The position numbers and the translations under genes are program-made. The notes under the pieces were generated by a model. It made no database searches and had not been told where the DNA came from. It worked only from the letters and a program-made list of their open reading frames with translations. A DNA stretch of 64,000 bases from CAYPGJ01 sp050174775. GTDB lineage: Bacteria > Planctomycetota > Phycisphaerae > Phycisphaerales > UBA1924. Positions 9,934 through 19,344 of this stretch are shown here, one piece after another. The stretch's first letter is position 1, and the number at the start of each line of letters is the position of its first letter. The stretch spans positions 1-64,000 of the forward strand of contig JBFXJP010000008.1 in NCBI GenBank assembly GCA_050174775.1, read 5' to 3'.

Positions 9934-11337
9934 ATGGCGAAGGGCTTGCGGGTTGTGTGCGCGGCGGCGGTGGTGGTGGCGATGGCGGGGATGGCGGCGG
10001 GGGTCGCGCGCGGCGGGGACGGGGGAATCCGGGAGGCGAAGGACGTGGAGGTGATGTACGGGGGGGCGTGGGTGACGGGGGACGGGGTGTATGTGACGGG
10101 GCAGCCGACGGAGGGGGCGCTGCGGGCGCTCGCGGCGGATGGATTGAAGATGGTGATCTGTCTGCGGACGGCAAGGGAGATGTCGGATCGGAAAGCGTTG
10201 CCGTTTGACGAGGCGGCGCTCTCGAAGGAGTTGGGGATCGAGTTCGTGCACGTGCCGCTGGGGGGGGGAACGTGGACGTATTCGCCGCAGGCGCTGAAGA
10301 GGGTGGAGGAGGCGCTGGCGCGGGCGGAGGGGAGGGCGCTGATGCACTGCACGGTGGGCGGGCGGGCGAGCGTGATGTGGGCGGCGCTGCGTGCGTCGAA
10401 GGGTATGGGGATCGAGGAAGCGCTGGGAGAGGCGCGGGAGATGGCTCTTGGGGTGGATCAGGTGGGCGCGCTGCTGGGGAAGAGGATTGAGTATCGGTTG
10501 ACGGACGAGCCGGCGGAGCGGGAGGCGGGGTGGCTGGTGGATGCGAAGTGGCTGGCTGAGGAGGGGGAGTCGCGCGAGGTGCGCGTGTTGGATGTGCGGC
10601 CGTCGTACTCGGCGTACTTCGAGGGGCATGCGCCGGGGGCGGTGCATCTGGATGCGCATGCGCTCAGGGGGCCGAGGGAGGGTGTGCCGGCGCAGTTTCG
10701 GTCAGCGGAAAGGATGGCCGAGGTGTTCGGACAGGCGGGCGTGACGGGGAACGAGCGCGTGGTGGTGTATGGGGAGGGGGGGGATATTCTGAGCGCGACG
10801 ATGGCGATGTACGCGCTTGAGAGACTCGGGCACACGAACACGTCGTTGCTCGATGGTGGTGTGGAGGCGGTGCGCGAGGGGGGGCGGGTGGAGCAGGCGT
10901 ATGGGAGTTACAAGGCGGGGGAGATGCGGTGGACGGATGTGTCGGGGATGACGGGGGTGACGCTGGAGCAGGTGAAGGGGTGGGTCGGGGGTGATGAGGT
11001 GTTGTTCGTGGATGCGCGGCCGAGCGAGCAGTACCGGGGGGAGACGAAGGTTTGGGGGCGGAACGGGCACATTCCGGGGGCTGTGAACGTGCATTGGCGG
11101 ACGCTGACGGTGGAGGAGAACGCGAGCCGAGTGAAGGGGGCGAGGGAGCTGCGGGCGATTTTCGAGAAGGCGGGCGTCACGCCGAACAAGGATGTGGTGG
11201 TGTACTGCGGGACGGGGCGCGAGGCGTCGTTGTTGTACATGGCGCTGACGCGGGAGCTTGGGTATCCGCGCGTGCGGTTGTATGAGGGGGGATGGACGGA
11301 GTATTCGGCGGCGGAGGGGACGGAGGTGGAGAGGTGA
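9934..11337 (+). CDS. Secreted fusion of a DUF442-type phosphatase domain and two rhodanese domains
   Basis: 467 residues. An N-terminal signal peptide (about residues 1-27) precedes a beta-lactamase-hydrolase-like/DUF442 phosphatase domain (TGQPTEGALRAL, VICLRT, and the P-loop HCTVGGRAS with C139 and R144). Two rhodanese domains follow. In the first (about 198-325) the active-site position reads VVVYGEGG, with no cysteine, so it is probably non-catalytic. In the second (about 340-460) VVVYCGTGREAS supplies C425. The inactive/active rhodanese pair is the classical thiosulfate sulfurtransferase arrangement; adding a phosphatase-like domain and secretion is unusual. GGAGAG precedes ATG 9934. 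Substrate unknown, possibly periplasmic sulfur metabolism. Confidence 0.8.
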   Translation: MAKGLRVVCAAAVVVAMAGMAAGVARGGDGGIREAKDVEVMYGGAWVTGDGVYVTGQPTEGALRALAADGLKMVICLRTAREMSDRKALPFDEAALSKELGIEFVHVPLGGGTWTYSPQALKRVEEALARAEGRALMHCTVGGRASVMWAALRASKGMGIEEALGEAREMALGVDQVGALLGKRIEYRLTDEPAEREAGWLVDAKWLAEEGESREVRVLDVRPSYSAYFEGHAPGAVHLDAHALRGPREGVPAQFRSAERMAEVFGQAGVTGNERVVVYGEGGDILSATMAMYALERLGHTNTSLLDGGVEAVREGGRVEQAYGSYKAGEMRWTDVSGMTGVTLEQVKGWVGGDEVLFVDARPSEQYRGETKVWGRNGHIPGAVNVHWRTLTVEENASRVKGARELRAIFEKAGVTPNKDVVVYCGTGREASLLYMALTRELGYPRVRLYEGGWTEYSAAEGTEVER

Positions 11338-11361
11338 GGCGCGGGGCGCGCGACGGGGGAG

Positions 11362-11760
11362 TTAGAGGGAATTGAGGATGTCGGCGCGTTTTTGATCGAA
11401 CTCGGGCTGGGTGATGAGGCCGAGGTCGTGGAGGCGGGCGAGTTCGTCGAGGCGCTCCTCGATGGAGCGCGGTGGTTGGTGCGTGCGCGGCGGGGGGTCT
11501 GTGAGCGTGGGGCGGGGTCGGCGTGGGGTGGAGTCGATTTCGATGTCGTGGATCTCGTGGGGGATGCCGCGCGGGAGGACGGCGTTGCCGATGCCGAGGA
11601 TGATGAATGCGATGCAGAAGACGACGGCGAGGAGTTTGAAGGACGCGGGCATGCCCTGTGACTGGCTGAGGATCATGATGAGGAAGAAGACGCCGATGAC
11701 GGCGCCGAGGAGTGAGGGGATGGGTCCGGGGCGTGTTCCGACTCTGCCTGTGTGACGCAT
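11362..11760 (-). CDS. SHOCT domain membrane protein
   Basis: 132 residues. Two hydrophobic segments (about 15-33 and 42-62) are followed by a Pro-rich linker and a C-terminal SHOCT motif (RLDELARLHDLGLITQPEFDQKRADIL). SHOCT is a short amphipathic domain found at the termini of many bacterial membrane proteins and may mediate oligomerisation. No enzymatic motif. It is convergent with the rhodanese fusion. Confidence 0.75.
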   Translation of the reverse strand: MRHTGRVGTRPGPIPSLLGAVIGVFFLIMILSQSQGMPASFKLLAVVFCIAFIILGIGNAVLPRGIPHEIHDIEIDSTPRRPRPTLTDPPPRTHQPPRSIEERLDELARLHDLGLITQPEFDQKRADILNSL

Positions 11761-11915
11761 GGGATGCTCCCAGAACTGGCGACCTGGGAGGAGTGTATGA
11801 GCGCGCGTGGGGGCGCGGGGCGGATTTGAGAGACTGGGGCTGTGGCGCTAGGGTGCGTTGGTAGTCTGGGGTGGCTCAAGGCGCGGACGGCGCGCCTATC
11901 CAGAGAGGAGAACGC

Positions 11916-12746
11916 ATGATCATCGACGTGCACACGCACCTGAACAATTATCACGAGGAGCGGGTGCGGTCGATCCGGGAGTGTCTGGACAATCTGCAGG
12001 GGTCGATGGAGAAGAACGGGATCGACTATGCGTTGGTGCTGACGTCGTACAAGGTGACGGAGCATCGGCCGTCGACGGCGTCGGTGATCGAGGCTGTGAA
12101 GGAGTACGACAACCTGTTCGTGGTCGCGGGCATCTCGTACCTGCACTACAAGGAGCGGGACCTTCGGGAGATCAGTGATTACCTGAGGGCGGGGCTGGTG
12201 AAGGGGCTGAAGATGTACCCCGGGTACGAGCCGTTCTATCCGTACGACCCGCGGTGCACAGTGATCTACGACCTGGCCAAGGAGTATGACGTTCCGGTGA
12301 TGTTCCACACGGGGGACACGTATTCGCCCAAGGGGAAGGTGCGGTATGCGCACCCGCTGAACCTCGACGATGTTGCCGTGGATCATCCGGAGATGAAGAT
12401 CGTGGCGTGCCACATCGGCAACCCGTGGATCCGGGACTGCATGGAGGTGGTGTACAAGAACAAGAACGTGTGGGCGGACATCTCGGGGCTGGTGCTGGGT
12501 GACTTTGAGGACCGGTTCGAGAAGTTCATGCTGGGGCAGATCCGCGAGATGATCATGTACGCGGGCGAGCCGAGGTATTTGCTGTACGGGACGGACTGGC
12601 CGATCTCGAGCATGGAGTCGTACCGGTCGTTCATGAACGGGCTGGAGTTGAGCGACAAGGCGCGCGAGATGATCATGTGGAAGAACGCGGCCAAGCTGTT
12701 CAAGATCGACGTGGGGCAGCCGGTGGACGACGTGCCGGATCGGTGA
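11916..12746 (+). CDS. Amidohydrolase-family (Amidohydro_2) protein
   Basis: 276 residues, TIM-barrel metal-dependent hydrolase. The metal-binding HxH motif is VHTHLNN near the N-terminus. Further conserved stations are KGLKMYPGYEPF, VMFHTGDT, HPEMKIVACHIGNPW and YGTDWPISS with the terminal catalytic Asp, then the C-terminal NAAKLFKI typical of Amidohydro_2 decarboxylases and hydrolases. The start at 11916 is set by GAGGAG six bases upstream. Substrate cannot be told from sequence. It is convergent with hrpA, with only 10 bases between the stops. Confidence 0.85.
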   Translation: MIIDVHTHLNNYHEERVRSIRECLDNLQGSMEKNGIDYALVLTSYKVTEHRPSTASVIEAVKEYDNLFVVAGISYLHYKERDLREISDYLRAGLVKGLKMYPGYEPFYPYDPRCTVIYDLAKEYDVPVMFHTGDTYSPKGKVRYAHPLNLDDVAVDHPEMKIVACHIGNPWIRDCMEVVYKNKNVWADISGLVLGDFEDRFEKFMLGQIREMIMYAGEPRYLLYGTDWPISSMESYRSFMNGLELSDKAREMIMWKNAAKLFKIDVGQPVDDVPDR

Positions 12747-12756
12747 GACGCGGGGG

Positions 12757-15700
12757 TCAGGCTGAGGAGGAGGCTTCGTCGAGGGCGCGTTGGAGGCGTT
12801 TGGGGGAGACGGGCTCGGATGTGCCGAGCTCCTGGGCAAAGAGGGCGACGCGGTATTCCTCGAGGAGCCAGCGGAGACGGTCGAGGGCTGGGGAGATGCG
12901 GCCGGCGTCGTCGGCGTCGCGGCGGAGCATGACGTACTTGCGCCACCAGTCGGCCCATTCCGCGGCGTTCTGGGCGTCGCGCGGGAGGCCGCCGGTGGTG
13001 GCTTTGCGGACGCGCGACTCGATGGCGGCGCAGTAGCGCGGGACGCTGAGGAGCGCGTTCCAGGGGAGGGCGCGGAGGAAGTCCTTGGGGAGGAGGTTGT
13101 TGAGGGCCCACTCGGCCTCGACGCGGAGCTGCGCGAGAGCGGGGGCGTTGAGAGAGGAGAGGAGTGCGGCGGCGCGTTGTCGGGATTCGAGGGCGGCGTG
13201 GAAGGCGCGGGCGACCTCGTCGGTGGCGGGGCCGAGACGGTTCCAGCCGGAGTCGAGGCGCGCGGTGAAGGCGACGCTCGAGCGGATGGGGGGTAGAGAG
13301 GGATCGGAGAGGTAGGCGCGTTCGGCGATGCGTTCGGTGATGGCTGCGTCGAGGTCGGCGGGTTTGGCAATCGTGGAGGCGAGGAGGCGCAGGCGGTCGC
13401 GGTTGGGGATGCGTGTGAGCATGCGCTTGAGGTCTTCGCGCGCGACGAGGGTGAAGAGGCGGCGCAGGCCTTGGTGTGTGGCGGCGTCCGCGGCGGCGCG
13501 TGTGGGGAGGAGGCGGAGGGAGACGGATTGGCCGCGATCAAGGAGGGCGGGGAATGCGGGGACGCGTTCGCCACCGACTCGGATGAGGGCTTCGTCGGGG
13601 AGATCGCCGAAGTCCCAGGAGGTGATGCGGTCGCGGGAGAAGCGGGGATCGTCGGCGGACTCGAAGCCCTGGTCGGGTTTGACGCCGAGGGAGCGGCGGA
13701 TGGCGACGAGGTCTCGGCCTTCGGCGAGCGGTTTGTCCTTCTCGTCGACGACGCGGAAGCGCATGCGGAGGTGTTCGGGGAGGGCTTCGGCGCGGAAGAC
13801 GTCGGGGGAGATTCGTTCGGAGAGTTCCGCGGAGACGCGCGCGGCCAGGGCGGGGAGGAGGGGGCCTTGGGCGAAAGGGAGGTCGCGCGCGAAGCGCTGC
13901 GCGATCTCGGGGAGGGGGACGAGACGGCGGCGCAGGTCTTTGGGGAGGGCGCGGAGGAGTTCTTCGATTTTTTCGGGGAGGCGGCCGGGGGTGAGCCACT
14001 CGGCGCGGTCGGCGGAGAGTTGGGAAAGGGCGTGAGCCGGGATGGTGATGGTGATGCCGTCGGCGTTGTCGGCGGGATCGAAGCGGTATTGGAGGGGGGC
14101 GCGGGTCTCGGCGAGGGGGAGGGCGTCGGGGAAGCGGTCTTCGGTGACGTCGGAGGCGTCGGCCGCGAGGATGTCCTCGCGGGACATGAGGAGGAGCTTG
14201 GGGTTGCTCTTGGAGGCGCGGTCGAGCCAGCTCGCGAGGGTGTGTGCGGAGTGGACGGTGGGCGGGATGTGCTTGTCGTAGAAGTCGTAACGTCGCTGGG
14301 TGTCGGCGAGGATGTCGCGTCGGCGGGCCTTGTCTTCGAGGGCCTGGAGTTCCTGCGCGAGTTTGAGGTTGTGCGCGAGGAAGCGGGGAGGGCGCTGGAG
14401 ATCGCCCTCGACGAGGGCGTGGTGGATGAAGAGCTCGCGCGCGAGCTTGGGATCGGAGGCAGAGAGCGGGACGGGGCGGGCGGAGATGATCTCGAGGCCC
14501 CAAAGGGTGACGCGCTCGGTGGTGACGGCTTCGGCGCGTTCGGAGGACCAGCGCGGGTCGGAGGTGTGTTTTTTGACGAGGTGTGGCGCGGCGCGCTCGA
14601 TCCACTGGGGCTGGATGCGCGCGATGGTGCGCGCGTAGAGGCGCGAGGTGCGGACGAGTTCCGCGGCCATGACCCACTTGCCGGCGGACTCGAAGAGGCC
14701 TGAGCCGGGGAAGATGAAGAAGCGGAGATCGCGCGGGCCCTGGTATTCGCGGGTTTCTGACTTCTTGCCGATGGAGGAGAGGAGACCGGTGAGGAGTGCG
14801 CGGTGGACGGCGTCGGGCTTTGCCGCGTCTTTGGCTTCGCGGTAGCCCATCTTGTCCATCATGGAGCGGAGCTGTCGGTGCACGTCTTCCCATTCGCGGA
14901 GGCGGACGTAGGAGAGGAAGTGGGACTTGCAGGCCTTGCGGGCGCGGGAGGCGCCCTGCTTCTTCTCGCCCTGCCAGAACTTCCAGAGGTTGAGGATCGC
15001 GAGGAAGTCGGAGGTTTCGTCGCGGAACTGCTCGTGCGCGGTGTCTGCTGCGGCTTGTTGGTCGGATGGGCGGACGCGCGGGTCCTGCACGGCCAGCGCG
15101 GAGGCGATAATGAGGACTTCGGCGAGACAGTCTTCGCGCGTGGCCGCGAGGAGCATGCGCGCGATGCGAGGATCGACGGGGAGGCGGGCGAGTTCCTGGC
15201 CGAGAGACGTGAGGTGGTGGGTTTCGTCGATGGCGCCGAGCTCGAGGAGTGTGTCGAGTCCGTCACGGATGAGTCGCGCATCGGGGGGATCGACGAAGGG
15301 GAAGCCTTCGACGTCGCCCAGGTGGAGGGACTTCATCTGGAGGATGACAGAGGCGAGGTTGGAGCGGAGGATTTCGGGTTCGGTGAAGGCGGGTTGTGCG
15401 CGGTGGTCTTCTTCGGAGAAGAGGCGGATGCAGAGGCCTGGGGCGACGCGGCCGCAGCGGCCCTTGCGCTGATCGGCGGAGGCCTGGGAGATGCGTTCGA
15501 CGGGGAGGCCTTGGACTTTGGTGCGGGGTGAGTAGCGCGAGATGCGCGCGAAGCCGGGGTCGACGACGGCGGTGATGGCGGGGACGGTGACGGATGTCTC
15601 GGCGATGTTGGTGGAGAGGATGACGCGGCGCTTTTTGTGGGGCTCGAAGACGCGCTGCTGCTCGTCGGAGGTGAGGCGCGCGTAGAGGGGGAGGACGTCG

Positions 15701-16665
15701 GCGTTGAGGCGCGCATCGGCGAGGGCGTCGGCGGTCTGGCGGATCTCGCGCTCGCCGGAGAGGAAGACGAGGGTGTCGCCGGGGGTTTCGCGCAGGGTCG
15801 TGCGGACCGCGCTGACGATGGCGTCCTGGAGGTTGGGGTCGTCCTCGTCGGGGTCTTCGGCGCTGACGGGCTGGTAGCGCGTCTCGATGGGGTAGGTGCG
15901 GCCTGAGACCTCGATGACGGGGGCGTTGTTGAAGTGTGCGCTGAAGCGCGCGGGGTCGATGGTGGCTGAGGTGATGATGAGTTTGAGGTCGGGACGCCGG
16001 GGGAGGATGCGTTTGATGTATCCCAGGAGGAAGTCGATGTTGAGGGAGCGTTCGTGGGCTTCGTCGATGATGAGGGTGTCGTATTTCTCGAGGAGGCGGT
16101 CGGATTGGGTTTCGGCCAGGAGGAGGCCGTCGGTCATGAGTTTGACGTAGGCCGAGGGCTGGATGGTGTCCTGGAAGCGGATGGCGAAGCCGACGTCGCG
16201 GGCGAGGGGTGAGCGGAGTTCGTGGGCGATGCGGGCTGCGACGGAGCGTGCGGCGATGCGGCGCGGCTGGGTGTGGCCGATGAGGCCGGAGACGCCGCGG
16301 CCCAGGGAGAGACAGATCTTGGGGAGCTGTGTGGTCTTGCCGGAGCCGGTCTCGCCGCAGAGGACGACGACCTGATGGGAGGAGATGGCTTGGGCGATCT
16401 CCTGGTGGCGCGCGGAGACGGGGAGTTCGGGGGGGAAGGTGGGCTGGGGGAGGCGTGCGGCTCGTTCGGCGCGGCGGGCCGCGGAGTTGCGCGCGTCCTG
16501 GAGGATGGCGTCGAAGGAGTCGGGTGAGGAGGGTTTACGGCGGGGCTTGCTGCGGGAGGGGGTGGAGGCATCGCGCAGCGCGCGAAGCCGCCTGCGGAGG
16601 CGGCGCGCGTCGAAGGTCATGCACTGCGCGAGCAGCGCGTCGAGCTGTTTGAGGTCCGCGCTCAT
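12757..16665 (-). CDS. hrpA: ATP-dependent RNA helicase HrpA
   Basis: 1302 residues, the full length expected for HrpA. Helicase motifs in order: GETGSGKTT (about 104-112), TQPRRIAAR, DEAHERS near 205, SATIDPARFS, STNIAETSVTVP and QRKGRCGRVAPG. Helicase-associated and OB-fold domains follow, and then the long C-terminal DUF3418-type region that separates HrpA from HrpB. DEAH-box helicases of this type unwind RNA and help rescue collided ribosomes. The gene is on the minus strand within a region where the + strand is G-rich, so its codons are C-rich. Confidence 0.95.
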   Translation of the reverse strand: MSADLKQLDALLAQCMTFDARRLRRRLRALRDASTPSRSKPRRKPSSPDSFDAILQDARNSAARRAERAARLPQPTFPPELPVSARHQEIAQAISSHQVVVLCGETGSGKTTQLPKICLSLGRGVSGLIGHTQPRRIAARSVAARIAHELRSPLARDVGFAIRFQDTIQPSAYVKLMTDGLLLAETQSDRLLEKYDTLIIDEAHERSLNIDFLLGYIKRILPRRPDLKLIITSATIDPARFSAHFNNAPVIEVSGRTYPIETRYQPVSAEDPDEDDPNLQDAIVSAVRTTLRETPGDTLVFLSGEREIRQTADALADARLNADVLPLYARLTSDEQQRVFEPHKKRRVILSTNIAETSVTVPAITAVVDPGFARISRYSPRTKVQGLPVERISQASADQRKGRCGRVAPGLCIRLFSEEDHRAQPAFTEPEILRSNLASVILQMKSLHLGDVEGFPFVDPPDARLIRDGLDTLLELGAIDETHHLTSLGQELARLPVDPRIARMLLAATREDCLAEVLIIASALAVQDPRVRPSDQQAAADTAHEQFRDETSDFLAILNLWKFWQGEKKQGASRARKACKSHFLSYVRLREWEDVHRQLRSMMDKMGYREAKDAAKPDAVHRALLTGLLSSIGKKSETREYQGPRDLRFFIFPGSGLFESAGKWVMAAELVRTSRLYARTIARIQPQWIERAAPHLVKKHTSDPRWSSERAEAVTTERVTLWGLEIISARPVPLSASDPKLARELFIHHALVEGDLQRPPRFLAHNLKLAQELQALEDKARRRDILADTQRRYDFYDKHIPPTVHSAHTLASWLDRASKSNPKLLLMSREDILAADASDVTEDRFPDALPLAETRAPLQYRFDPADNADGITITIPAHALSQLSADRAEWLTPGRLPEKIEELLRALPKDLRRRLVPLPEIAQRFARDLPFAQGPLLPALAARVSAELSERISPDVFRAEALPEHLRMRFRVVDEKDKPLAEGRDLVAIRRSLGVKPDQGFESADDPRFSRDRITSWDFGDLPDEALIRVGGERVPAFPALLDRGQSVSLRLLPTRAAADAATHQGLRRLFTLVAREDLKRMLTRIPNRDRLRLLASTIAKPADLDAAITERIAERAYLSDPSLPPIRSSVAFTARLDSGWNRLGPATDEVARAFHAALESRQRAAALLSSLNAPALAQLRVEAEWALNNLLPKDFLRALPWNALLSVPRYCAAIESRVRKATTGGLPRDAQNAAEWADWWRKYVMLRRDADDAGRISPALDRLRWLLEEYRVALFAQELGTSEPVSPKRLQRALDEASSSA

Positions 16666-16702
16666 CCGAGCGTGGACTGTAGTCCGAGTGAGGCTCCGGG
16701 GA

Positions 16703-19171
16703 TCAGCAGACCAGGCCGAAGTTGGAGAGGACGATGTTCAGGTCGGCGAAGTTGACGACGCCGTCGCCGTTGACGTCGCCCTGGAGGCCGACGCCGGTCT
16801 GGCCGTACTGGGAGAGGATGATGTTCAGGTCGGCGAAGTTGACGATCATGTCGCCGTTGGCGTCGCCGGGGCAGCCGCCGATCATGAGGGTGAAGGGGAG
16901 GGAGGCGCTGAAGGACTCGCCGTAGGAGTCGGAGTTGATGGCGAAGTTGACGGCGACGGGGCCTGCGACAACGGGGGCCTGGACGGACCAGGAGATGGCG
17001 TTGGTGAGGCCGGCGCCGATGGAGCCGGCGTTCTGGATCGGGTTGCCGTTGACCTGGATGCCGGAGAGGGTGGCGAGGGTGGCGTGCGCGCGGAGGTCGC
17101 CGGAGTTCTGGAGATTGAGGGTGAGGGTGAAGGTGGCGCCGGGCGCGATGGTGGGAGGCGCGGTGATGGTTCCGGCGAAGGCGGGGCCGGTGCGGGCCGT
17201 GAAGTTTTCCTGCGTGGCGAGCGCGAACTCTTCGGAGGTGATGTCGGGGTCGAAGGCGCCGGTGGCTTCGACCTTGAGGACGACGAACTCGTCGGAGGTG
17301 AGGCTGAGCTGCTCGACGTTGTCGATGGTGGACTGAGAGGAGGCGACGGGGACGTTGTCGGACTCGCGGAAGGCGAAGAGGTCGAGGTTGGAGAGGCCTT
17401 CGATCTGGGTGGGGAAGGTGACGCCGTTGTAGGCGACGTGGCGCTCCCAGACGAGCGTGGCCTTCTCGTGGGTGAACATCTGGCCTGCGTAGAGCTTGTA
17501 GTCGGCGGTCTCGGGGGAGGGGGGCACGGAGTCGATGAAGAAGTCGAGGCCGTGGAGGTAGGCCTGCGCGGGGTTCATGTATCCCCAGCCGTATCGGCGG
17601 TTCCAGAAGGAGCCGTTGACCCAGGTGTCGTCGGCTGTGGAGGAGGTGCCGTTGTCGTTGATGGCGTCGGTGGTGTTGAGGAGGATGGCCTTGCCAGCCT
17701 TGGTGTCGTTGGCGCCCATGTCCCAGAGGAGGACGAAGACGCCGCCGGTGTGCGGGGAGGCGGAGGAGGTGCCGCCGAAGGTGGTGGTGAAGCCGCCGGA
17801 GGGCGTGGTCGTGGTGGTGTTGGTGCCTGGGGAGGTGATGTCGGGCTTCTTGCGTCCGCCGAGGGTGGGGCCGCGCGAGGAGGAGGAGGTGATGCGGTGT
17901 GAGTTGCGGTTGGTGTTGTTGAAGTCGTCCATGTTGGCGGAGGCGAGGAGGTTGTAGGCGGGGGCGGGCTGCGTGATGGTGGGTGTGGAGGAGCCGAAGC
18001 CGCCGTTGCCGGTGGACTTGGAGACCATGAAGCCGAAGGTGGAGATGACGCCGTCGAAGAACTGGTCGGTGGTGGAGTAGTCGGTGGTGTTGGCGGTGCC
18101 GTTGCCGAAGGAGTAGTTGACGTCTTCGGGCTCGCCCGTGGAGACGATGTAGTTCATGCCGGGCATGGAGGTGGTGATGTTGCCGGCGAGGGCGACGACG
18201 ATCTTGTCGCAGCCGAAGGCCATGCCGCGGAAGGAGGGGTGCGTGGAGGCCATGATTCCGGCGACGGCGGTGCCGTGGGTGTCGGTGTCGTTGGCGCCCA
18301 TGTTGGAGAGGAAGGGATGTGGGGAGAGGTTGGGGTGGGACTGCTGGACGCCGGTGTCGAGGACGCCGACGTCGTGGACGCCGCCGGTGATGTTGTTGGT
18401 CCAGAAGGTGGTGTTGAGGCCGAGGGAGGTCTGCTGGATGTCGAGCTCGGGGGCGCCGGGGTGATCGAGGTCGATGGTGGCGACAAGGGGGTGCGCGGCG
18501 AGGACGGGGACATCGCGCGCGAGGAGGCGGAAGCCCATGGCGCTGACGGCCTCGGTCTTCATGATGAGCTCACCGCCGAGGTTACGGACGAAGTCGGCGA
18601 GGGCGACGTGATCGGGCGCGACGGCCTGCGCGGCGCGCTGGAAGATGTCGCGCCGGGCCTGCGCCTCGAGCTCATCGAGCTGCTCGGCGAGCTTGCGGCG
18701 CGCGTCCTGGTCCGCGGCGTCGATCTGCACGGGGACCCAGGCGCGCTCCTGCTCGGGGGTCATGGTCTGGTTGGGGAGCGCGCGCCGGGTGATCTCGCGG
18801 ATCTGCGCGGTGATCGCTTCCTTCTGAGGCTTGAGGGCGGCGCGAACCTCGCGGGAGATCGGCGCGGCGGGCTGGTGGCGCAGGAGAACGACGACGTCGA
18901 CGAGCGCGTCATCGGCGGCGCGGTTGAGGGTGGAGGCGAGTGCGGCGCTGATGATCTGCGGCTCTTCGGCGGCGACCTTCGCGCGGAGCTGCTCGATGGT
19001 GTACGTGCCGGTGGCGTCGGTGTAGAGCATCTGCTCGCCCGCGTCGGAGCGGGAGACGCTCAGCGTGTAGGGCTTGCCGTTGATCTCGACGAACTCCGCG
19101 TTGGCGGATGCGGCGGCGAGGCCGGCGAGCACGACGAGACGGAGGGCATGGCGCGGGGCGAGGGTGAACAT
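16703..19171 (-). CDS. Secreted S8 (subtilisin-like) serine peptidase with C-terminal dockerin-like repeats
   Basis: 822 residues. A signal peptide of about 26 residues is followed by a long helical propeptide-like region to about 240. The subtilase domain shows the Asp site VGVLDTGV (D272), the His site THGTAVAGI (H299) and the Ser site FGGTSSASP (S469). A beta domain with CARDB-like features comes next. The C-terminus has two 22-24-residue repeats, GDANGDMIVNFADLNIILSQYG and GDVNGDGVVNFADLNIVLSNFG. These are calcium-binding dockerin-like half-motifs, frequent in Phycisphaerae. GTG 19174 is an alternative start. It likely acts outside the cytoplasm. Confidence 0.88.
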   Translation of the reverse strand: MFTLAPRHALRLVVLAGLAAASANAEFVEINGKPYTLSVSRSDAGEQMLYTDATGTYTIEQLRAKVAAEEPQIISAALASTLNRAADDALVDVVVLLRHQPAAPISREVRAALKPQKEAITAQIREITRRALPNQTMTPEQERAWVPVQIDAADQDARRKLAEQLDELEAQARRDIFQRAAQAVAPDHVALADFVRNLGGELIMKTEAVSAMGFRLLARDVPVLAAHPLVATIDLDHPGAPELDIQQTSLGLNTTFWTNNITGGVHDVGVLDTGVQQSHPNLSPHPFLSNMGANDTDTHGTAVAGIMASTHPSFRGMAFGCDKIVVALAGNITTSMPGMNYIVSTGEPEDVNYSFGNGTANTTDYSTTDQFFDGVISTFGFMVSKSTGNGGFGSSTPTITQPAPAYNLLASANMDDFNNTNRNSHRITSSSSRGPTLGGRKKPDITSPGTNTTTTTPSGGFTTTFGGTSSASPHTGGVFVLLWDMGANDTKAGKAILLNTTDAINDNGTSSTADDTWVNGSFWNRRYGWGYMNPAQAYLHGLDFFIDSVPPSPETADYKLYAGQMFTHEKATLVWERHVAYNGVTFPTQIEGLSNLDLFAFRESDNVPVASSQSTIDNVEQLSLTSDEFVVLKVEATGAFDPDITSEEFALATQENFTARTGPAFAGTITAPPTIAPGATFTLTLNLQNSGDLRAHATLATLSGIQVNGNPIQNAGSIGAGLTNAISWSVQAPVVAGPVAVNFAINSDSYGESFSASLPFTLMIGGCPGDANGDMIVNFADLNIILSQYGQTGVGLQGDVNGDGVVNFADLNIVLSNFGLVC

Positions 19172-19344
19172 CACGCTGATCTCCTGCGGGGATCGACGGG
19201 GGTGAGCCGAGGGGGCGCGCAGCGCGCCCGTGACGATGGATTCAAACTAACACCGGGTTGAGGCGGAAGGAACCGGGAAGGACGGTTTTCGGACAAAAAC
19301 GAGGAGGCGGGCGGGGGCCCGGGCCGCGCGGTAGTGTCGCGGGC

